DNA of 64,000 nucleotides from Klebsormidium nitens (lineage: Eukaryota > Streptophyta > Klebsormidiophyceae > Klebsormidiales > Klebsormidiaceae), in assembly GCA_000708835.1 (NCBI GenBank), contig DF237347.1, positions 22,245 to 86,244 on the forward strand. Reading direction: 5' to 3'. Shown here one piece after another: positions 56,472 to 64,000 of this stretch. Every line of letters starts with the position of its first letter. Within the stretch, counting starts at the first letter, position 1. Below the pieces are notes generated by a model. The model saw only the letters and a program-made list of their open reading frames with translations, ran no database searches and had not been told where the DNA came from. Position numbers and translations under genes: made by a program.

Positions 56472-57289
56472 GAAGGCCTCAATTGTTGACAGGAAGCGCA
56501 GCCCTCGCTCTTCCACATTAGACGTGACTCGTCATCATCCTGTCATCATAGAAGGCCAGAAACGTTGGTGAAGAGGCAAGTAGGTGTGTCCAAGCCCTGC
56601 AGGCGCACACGCTTCTCGAGTCGGTCATGAAAGGCTCCAGTGCACCAATCAGGGTCGGAGATACTTCTTTTCAACCTAGATATCACCGTCTGATTGAGAA
56701 ACAAAATGTCTATTGTTTTGAGAATATCGCTGCGTCCCGCGTATCCAAACGTCTCGCCATGCATGACGGGCTCTGCGTATGAGACAAGATGGATTCTGAA
56801 TACGGGCAGTTTCTGCAGATCTGCACCGTACATCAAATTGGAGCGAATCCACATCGCGACTAGAACGGACTTGTGGATCCGTGTGCGCATTGACTGGCAA
56901 TTGTGTAATCAAACTACATGGAAGCGTTTATACCAAGATCGTGCGCGCGCCGGTTCGACCTGTGGCAACAGGAGAATGTCTGATCGAAGCGCGTGCCTTT
57001 GCTGAATGCCCAGAAGTGACAACCGACCGAGGTGTATTAGCGTTATACCGTGACAATTGACCATGCCCTGCAAATATTGAGCTGGGCTTACAAAGCAGAA
57101 ATAAAGCGCTCGGCACATTTGCCGCCTTGAAGCGTACTTTGGACATCGAAGCTTTGTGCATAGGATGTCTTCGAGCCCAATACGCATTAGCAAATGTCTC
57201 AATCCTCTCAACTTTCAAGTCTTGATACCATAGAGCTAGCCTACGCATCGAATTTTGGCCCTATCAGGTCCATGCTGAAGGAATTCTGC
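56472..57289. other. Intergenic region between convergent genes
   Basis: It separates CFAP141 and the secreted cysteine-rich gene. I see no supported feature in it. Confidence 0.45.
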
Positions 57290-57760
57290 TCATGGTCTCG
57301 GCGGAATCCGAGGCCCTGCTGCGGCCTGTCCTACCGTAGGACCTACGGCCAAAGATGGCCCCAACAACGTCCCCGGTGCTGGTGCCGGTTCCACCGTCGC
57401 ATAGCAAAGCCCCCCACACTGCTTAACAAACTTCCCATCATTACACAAGACGGAAGCCAGCGCAATCAGCACATCCCCCGAGGCGCAGGTGTTGAATAAA
57501 ACACCCCCCTGAAGATTGGCAACGAAAGTTTGCCCTCGGATGATTCCGACCTGGTTAAGGGGGCAGCTGATCTGGCACGTGACGTCATATCTCTGGCAGA
57601 TGACGGCAGGACCTAGGCCGAAGTTGGGGCACTTCCCGAGCAGCGGCAGCCCGGAACCGATGGGAACTTGGGCGGTGCAGGGGATCGCAATGCTTGATAA
57701 GAGAAAGATGGCCAACAGAGTCTGCAAAGATATGAGAAAGTTTCGGCCTTCCTTAGCCAT
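57290..57760 (-). CDS. Secreted eight-cysteine protein with Pro/Ala-rich tail, unknown function
   Basis: An open frame of 156 residues from the ATG at 57760. Residues 1 to about 31 form a good signal peptide (FLISLQTLLAIFLLSSIAIP, then CTAQ). The predicted mature part has eight cysteines with spacings of 10, 6, 3, 25, 13, 8 and 3 residues, for example VICQRYDVTCQISCPLNQ and KQCGGLCY. It ends in a Pro/Ala/Gly-rich tail without cysteine. The spacing lacks the CC and CXC of lipid-transfer proteins, and I do not recognise the family. The frame also continues upstream to 57940 without a stop. A CTCATATCTTTGCAG acceptor-like stretch lies within the signal peptide, so an unseen upstream exon is possible. 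Likely apoplastic or wall-located, by inference. Confidence 0.65.
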   Translation of the reverse strand: MAKEGRNFLISLQTLLAIFLLSSIAIPCTAQVPIGSGLPLLGKCPNFGLGPAVICQRYDVTCQISCPLNQVGIIRGQTFVANLQGGVLFNTCASGDVLIALASVLCNDGKFVKQCGGLCYATVEPAPAPGTLLGPSLAVGPTVGQAAAGPRIPPRP

Positions 57761-60086
57761 GGCACTTTCTTCCTTCCCCTTTGATACCCTGCCCTCCCTT
57801 ATGCATGTCAGCAATGAGCTGAGGAACCCTAACGAGCTGCTAGCTCTGGTTCCACATATATCGAGCTTCCGCAAACAGAACTTCATATGAGATTGTTTTC
57901 TTCTTATTCTTCTGTTTAACACTCTACGTTTTTCTTGCATAATTTTAAACGTGCTAAGAGCTGATCAGACAGGCTTGACGTTGTCGCCCAATCAGGTTAT
58001 AAAGTTCGACAAATGTAAAACTTGTAAGCAGACCCCAAAACTCCTGAAAATTTGAAAAGACGATAGATCGTGTACTCACCCAACGGCCGCCGGTCCTGGA
58101 GGGGGCCATCAGTTGCACCGCGAAACTGACCAAAGCCTGCGGTGTAAAATGGAAAACTGCAGACGGAGAGGCGCTGGCTTGGAGAAATAGCTGAACAGCT
58201 GCTTGGGCTGTCCTGGTCGAGGCGGAATCAAAATATCGTCAGAAGGCTTGAGAGCACTTTCGTTGTGTGCCGTTTGCGCCCAGCTGCTGCTGCCCGATTC
58301 TCAACCTGAACTTTTTCAACCGCCGGGTGCTTGAAGGGGGCTTAAGGCTTTAACGCGCGGCGGCTTGTTGTCAGTCCCGTCATTTAAGATTGACAGGAAT
58401 GGCGCCTCCTCTTCAGTCTGCACCCGCCAGTCGGCCGCCTCATGCACGTTGTAAGTGTAAGTTAGCCTTATAATTATAACGTATACTCTTGCAAAAGCGC
58501 CTTCTAGATCTGTAGCGCTCGTTCTTTCTAGGACTAATTAGTCAGCGTGAGTCTCGAGTCCTCGCCTGCAATGTGCACAGAGGAGGGCATTGGTGTGCCT
58601 CGGAATAGTCGACCAACACGAGCCTGCGCGCGCAATTCGGCCAGGACGAGATTGGCAACTGCGGATCGAACCCTTGCGGAAGTTCGGAATCTGCGAAGGG
58701 CTTGACAATCTGCACTTACATCGAAGTAAGGTCAACAGTGGCGACCTGGAACTACGATCCGAGCTTCTTGGTCGCTGGAAAAGGGCGCTACGTGCCTCCT
58801 TAAAGCGTCGACGCGGGGCGACCGGAGGCCCAATGAGCGTGACGTCACGTGTGACAATACACAACTCCGCACCCTTGATCAATCAGTTACTCCACCCTCA
58901 ATTTCTAGGCTTCTCCAGGCCGTACTTACCCTGCGGACTGTCAAATAACTGTCAGGCCTTTTCCTGGCCCGGCCACAGACTTTATGCATCAGGAGGCGCC
59001 GTCTATTTTGACACAACGGGCATCATGCAACAGCCAGGCTCGTCCCTCGCCATCATTGGCCGGCGCAACCGAGATCGAGGACCTCTACCTCAGAAGAAAC
59101 ATGTAGGAGAATTAAACTGGCGGAAAGTGAGTACGGCCTCATGGCGCCCATCTCCAGAAAGGCTGGCGCAACCACAAAGTCTGCAGCTCAAACATTTCCC
59201 ATGGCGGCCACGCATATCATCATCGGGCTGGAATTGTAATTAGAATACGAGCGCTCTCGACATACCTGGCATCAGTGTCACTGCATTCCGCCAAAACATG
59301 TAAAAACAGCCGTCCTTGGAATCGATATTCAGGAGTCACATATGGCTGACTCAGTGAGCTCTGCAGGCCCCGGCGCAGCCCGGCAAATGACTGCTGACTC
59401 CATGGTTTCAACCATACAGACGACTTATTCCTCGATTGGACGGTCACTCTTTGCAGGTCGATCAGTGCCTATCAATACTAGGTTTACGGCCTCATGACGC
59501 AAAATCATTCAGCGCGCACGTACCCAGAGCTTCCGACTGACGGTAATCAAAGTGTAATGATTCTGCGACATTAATGAGACCCCGAAGCAGCTTTCTGGTC
59601 GTTTCAGGCGAAGTTCTTGAGCTCTCGCCGAGAGTCAAAAGGAGATTTGGATTAGGTGGGCATTGCAGTTCATGCGCCCATAATGACTGGACTGATGCCA
59701 CACTAGTTGTGCCCTTTTCCGGCCTTGCTGCAGCCTGGTCCTTTTCAAATGTGCACTGCAGCTGCACTAGTGTCCCATCAAAAATTGTGCGGACTTCGTT
59801 TCGTGATTCCATCAGACCTCGTCAACCGATGGATCGCAGACGAAACGTTGAGCATGGCGTTAGACTGGGCTGCGTCATGATAAGAGCAGAGCAACATCTG
59901 ATATGCACGTCCCTGTTGGATTATGTTCTGGCCCCTGCAAGCTATAGATTATCGACACATTGTGGTTTCTGCCTGGAAGAAGGGCAGTTACCATTTGACG
60001 TCTCTCGCTATGGCCCGGCTGCGTCCATAGAAACACTGCAGTCTTCACTTATGGAAATACGCGCTACTCCGAAGTATAGCAACAAG
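57761..60086. other. Region upstream of the secreted protein and downstream of DcpS
   Basis: About 2.3 kb. Open frames of around 220 codons on the plus strand near 58590 and 59574 lack family features; the first begins with TTG, and the second overlaps the last DcpS exon on the other strand. I do not call them as genes. Confidence 0.45.
58840..58851. promoter_or_regulatory. Composite bZIP-type site TGACGTCACGTG
   Basis: This 12-mer fuses a perfect TGACGTCA box with a perfect CACGTG G-box, both classical plant bZIP targets. It is about 1.1 kb upstream of the secreted cysteine-rich gene. The same word, inverted, occurs inside that gene at 57576-57587. Binding is inferred only from the word. 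Confidence 0.3.
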
Positions 60087-63000
60087 TTACAAATTGAGTT
60101 TCAGCCGCTTCGAGCCAACTTGGGAGTCCCTGTGCTCCTGAAATCGCTTGAAAAGCGGATCGTTGGTGCCTATACTATAGTACAAAGTACGCTTCTGGTA
60201 GTACTCGTGCTCGCCGAAGACCTGAATGAGAAAATACGGTGAAGTAAGGGCCATATCCTAGTTGGAGCAACGTGGCAGAAGGCCGCAGAACTGAAAGGCA
60301 ACTACTATGCGCAAACGCGCAAATGTCCACCATGAGACTCGCAGTCGGCTCGTCCTGCCTTACACTACAGACCTCTCCTTGAAGAGAAGGCTCGAACCAG
60401 AAGTATCTTCGCCTGGCATCCACAAACGATTCCTTCGAACTTGTTGAGAAATGCGCAACCGCTGCTTTCTGGAAAGGGATGGGGAGAAAGCGTCACACTT
60501 CAAGGTTGTCGATGATATCTTCCAGGAGGTGCGCTTTCCCGGCCGCCATGCCGTGACCCTCGTCTAGTTGCAGGTGCGTGATGTGGAGGTGGAAGTGGTA
60601 GTAGCTCGGCTGGTAGTGCACGTAGCACCGCAGCTCATTCGCCGAAGCGCCGTACTTTGACGTGATGGCTTGAGTTGCTTTCGCCCTGCGCGCAGAATCA
60701 CGGGGTACTCTTTAACAACCGCCGGCCACTAATTGAGGGAAATGAAAGGCAGAGAACGTGTCTCTCAGAGTTACTGCGATGCAACAAGGTTGAAATCATC
60801 TGGATGTGGCAGCTTAAACTTACAAACAGCTGCCCCTTTTATGAGCGGCAGTCAGCAGACCTGCGCCTGGACTTCGAGAGCGCTAAACTATGACCTTGGC
60901 AGCTGGGACTCCCGCTGTAATGCGCTCATCAGTCCTGGTGCAATGAAAGCTTCATCAGACGGTCAAGAATTGTCCTCGATGAACGTGTGCGCTGATGGGC
61001 GCCGTTGATCGGAGGCCCGAGCTCGGGCGACGTGTACAGTTGAGATAAGAGGGCGAAGCTACCAGTGCCGACCACAATCCAGACTGCCTTCGCGTGCTTG
61101 ACGTCGGCTACTCACTGCAGATTCTTGAGGAGGGGCAGGTGCGCTGGGGTGAGATCGCGCAGGGAGTGCAGGTCCCGCCGGTGGACGATTGCGACACAGT
61201 GCAGAGAGTCTACCTGCGAGACACACGCAAGCCAGAGTGTTATAAGAAAAGGAAGCTTTCCCCGTGTTGGTGCAGTTCCAAACCTACGAAATCATACATG
61301 AAGCTTCTGAAGCTCCACATTTGACCAGGACGTACGCTCAAAAGGCGACAGCAAGAGAAGACCGGCCGAACAACTTCGTAATCTGCATAAAATCATGAAA
61401 TTTGGCAAGAAGGAAGCGGAAAAGCAGGGAAAGGTAGATTTCGGATGCCGTGGGGGAAAAGAGGAGCATGACCGCAGGTTCGCAGACTTGTTGACAATGA
61501 CTGCGCATCTGGTCTTTGAGAAGCAGCACGGGGGCAAAAGGCTTCGTCACATGCATCCAAGGACCGCTCAGCATCATTTGGATAGCGTTTGCAATTGGAG
61601 TTCTTCCGTCATCTTAGCCCTCTCCCCGTTGACCCCAGCAAATGCGGGGCTTCAACGGGCTAGAGTCAACGATGATCTGGAGCGCTACGAAAGCAGCGTC
61701 TATATCCTCGCAGCTTACTTGTTTCTGGTCCCATTTGAGGTCGGGGTGGAGGGTGAACCCCAGCTGCGGGTCTGGGTCTTCATAAATGAGCCGCTCTGCT
61801 TCCGCCTTTTTCTCCAGGATATTATACACCCACTGTCAGTGACAAATAGACGCGTTGAAGAGGGCTTCCATGAAGCGAACAGCCCAGCGCAAACGCGATC
61901 TTTCAGAAAAGGCCGACTTACTCCAAGGCGGTCGGCCAGTTGATAATGCGGAAGAGGCTTTTTCCGTCTGAGGATCCAAGCAAACACTTGACAGCAAATC
62001 GATGGAAGCCTTTCCATACGAGACTGAAAAGCAGAACGAGTTATGCTCGGTGGGCTGGTCCGTTCGTGGATAACCGTTGGATTGTCGAACGATCTCAGGA
62101 CTTACTTGAATCAGCCCAATCTTCGTTTCACCTTACAACGGAGCTTGTTTCTCACCTGCAGTCGTTCAGCCCCTTGAGACTCAATGTATGGCCGCGTGAC
62201 CGCTGCATAGGCTGCAGCGGTTTCTTTCACGAGCACGGACTTTTGAGTGCTGTACTTGAGGATGTGCTTCTCAGTGGCTGCAAGGAGTCAACGGAAGGGC
62301 CCATGTTTGAAGGGACCCCTGAAGCTGCAAAACAAACGTTCCCTTTGCTTGTCTGTAAAGCGAAACATCCACCCATACTTGGATTGCGAATAGCGGAACA
62401 GAGATTGCTCACAATGTGGAGAGCAAGAATGAGAGAACATTGGATAAACTACAGAGATTTGAAAATCCGAGGATTGATCCCTCGAAGTCCTAGATGCAGT
62501 TGCGAAAACATGATGCACATCAATCCGCCCAAGAGAGTTCACTCTGAAAAAGGTCAGGGTGATGTCAAGAAGAAGGTTCCCTTGTTTCAGGGCATGTTGG
62601 TGAGTATACCTGGATATATGACGTTGACGTTGATTGCGGAGAGGTCTGCCTGGCTCGAAACGCCTAGATACTTGCAGTAGATGTCGTTCTGCACTCAAAA
62701 CTCCTCTTCAGACCAATACCCTTTACTTTCCCCTGTTTCCAAAAAGTATCATTCATTCCTGAGATGACGAACATGTTCAGCATACAGAGACAGCTCCGTT
62801 GCATGTGCCTCAAAGTATGTAGTAAGGCAACGTACTCAACTCTGTATGGCTTACAGCCACCTGCTTTCTCATCACGTAGCCTGTACTGCAACGTCACACT
62901 CATAAATGTTTCTTCCTCTTTCCGGTGCAAATTTTGCCTCCATGGAGACTAAGGGCCAAACCGCCTCCTAATCAGCGGAAAGGAAAACTCACGTGCAGGG

Positions 63001-63964
63001 TGTTTGTGAGGAGGGTGTTCCTGCTCAGCCAGCGGGGGAGCGCCTCCGCGTCAAAATGCTGCCGCTCCAGGGTGACGATAGCCTCACCTGGTTTACCAGC
63101 AAACCTGTACAGAGACTGACTTGTAAGCAACAGACACCAACGCATCATTGTTGGAAGAAAGTTGGTTGGGAGTATATTCTGGACGATGAAAAGCTGCTGT
63201 TTCATCAGACTGGGGCCCTCTTTGGTTAGCTGCTCTTCTGGTAGACCAAAGGGATGGGGTTCTTAGCCTTCCAGCAAATCATAGCCTTTGGATTCTGAAA
63301 CCTTCGATACTATTTGTCCTCACAGCAATTCTGGACAGGTATGAATTCTGTGTTGACTCTAATACCCTGCTTACTGCAGGTTAAGGTGCTTGCTCGCCAG
63401 AAGGGGCACATATCGGGCATGCAGCCATCTACAGATACGGTCAGCATAACCTCCCATCAAGATCGTGTCCAACAATCTGACCTGAGCTGCTCTCCTGGGC
63501 CTTAGAGTTGAACTGATGGTGGTACATTGAAGCCAGGACAGGATTGGGATATCCACCGAACTCTAGTGCTCTCCGATGCACTGTCCAAACACTCATGTAA
63601 TAGCTTCATGATGGAGGTGGTGGTATATCTGGAAAAATACAAGCTCAGTGGCCCCACATTGTTTCTGTTTTTGTTGTTCTCATGAGGCTGCTTAGCTGAC
63701 TATCATGCTGTCCCTCTTGCGAGCCCCTTCCTCCGCAAGACAACAAAGTGCAGGGAACGAGTAAGCTCTAGAGCTCAGGGCTGAAGCTTTGGAGAATGGT
63801 GCATTGAGTGATCCAGCTCACCTTCCCAGGATTGTCACTGTCTTTGTGCGCGCCCCTTCTGACAGGACTCCGTCCACATGAAAGTCCTCAAACGAGGAGA
63901 GGGGCATCGTTTGCAGCTCTGCAGGCGCTACCCCATCGCCATCAGCAGACCCAGCGCCTGCCAT
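60087..63964 (-). CDS. DCPS: Scavenger mRNA-decapping enzyme DcpS (HIT family)
   Basis: Hydrolyses the m7GpppN cap left after 3'-to-5' mRNA decay, releasing m7GMP. Eight exons close in phase to 329 residues: 63964-63822, 63104-62993, 62688-62610, 62277-62156, 61832-61719, 61213-61116, 60685-60499 and 60221-60087 (TAA). The N-terminal domain includes [25 protein letters not shown] and [13 protein letters not shown]. The hinge and cap-binding part has [19 protein letters not shown] and [10 protein letters not shown]. The histidine triad HFHLH is at residues 253-257, in [18 protein letters not shown]. The last exon gives [20 protein letters not shown], matching the DcpS C-terminus. Several exon starts were fixed by these family motifs. 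Start is the ATG at 63964, about 27 residues before the first conserved segment. The gene fits wholly inside the window by 36 bases. Confidence 0.95.
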
Positions 63965-64000
63965 GATGCTGATCGAATCCTCACGCCTTCAAGGTGTTGC

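Noticed and set aside
58590-59243. A 217-codon open frame on the plus strand
   Set aside because: It starts with TTG, has no recognisable domain, and its composition looks non-coding.
59574-60242. A 222-codon open frame on the plus strand
   Set aside because: Its end is antisense to the last DcpS exon, which has a clear family match; the rest lacks features.

Overview
This window looks like nuclear DNA of a streptophyte green alga, most like Klebsormidium. That is an inference from gene content; no search was run. Almost every gene is cut by many GT-AG introns. The set combines a land-plant-type IRX10 xylan synthase, a germin-like cupin, a plant-type LIFEGUARD protein and an apparently organelle-targeted bacterial-type adenylosuccinate lyase with a small ciliary protein (CFAP141). 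Together these suggest a plant-lineage organism that still makes flagellated cells. I built the gene models by hand from splice signals, reading-frame phase and family resemblance. Exon coordinates are in each entry, and in most genes the phases close exactly from start to stop.

Layout, left to right. 1-2196 (+): 3' end of SAICAR synthetase (PUR7). 3292-5001 (-): LENG1-like CIR_N-domain protein. 5604-13019: a 7.4 kb PIF/Harbinger DNA transposon with matching inverted ends and an ATT target duplication. It carries a Myb/SANT-like accessory gene (+) and a DDE transposase (-), and a 569-base run of N lies inside it. 13299-16403 (+): NDUFV2, the 24 kDa subunit of complex I. 17651-19648 (-): BTB/POZ protein whose 3' half is unclear. 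20290-23882 (+): triple-KH RNA-binding protein. 25919-31581 (-): adenylosuccinate lyase. 32059-38052 (+): mRNA cap guanine-N7 methyltransferase-like protein with a tail of about 1,040 residues in one exon. 40831-44729 (+): IRX10. 46502-49026 (+): germin-like cupin with a one-base frame break in its last exon. About 50574-53551 (-): LIFEGUARD/BAX-inhibitor-like protein. 54647-56471 (+): CFAP141. 57290-57760 (-): secreted eight-cysteine protein of unknown function. 60087-63964 (-): DcpS scavenger decapping enzyme.

Several genes sit head to head and probably share promoter regions: LENG1/NDUFV2 (now split by the transposon), BTB/KH, ADSL/cap methyltransferase and LIFEGUARD/CFAP141. Two functional pairings stand out. 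PUR7 and ADSL catalyse consecutive steps of purine synthesis. The cap methyltransferase and DcpS act at opposite ends of the life of an mRNA cap.

The observations I would follow first are the giant low-complexity tail on the cap methyltransferase (with an open frame continuing past its stop), the clean-ended Harbinger element in a divergent promoter, and three cases where a short tandem duplication copies a splice junction (PUR7, ADSL, cupin).
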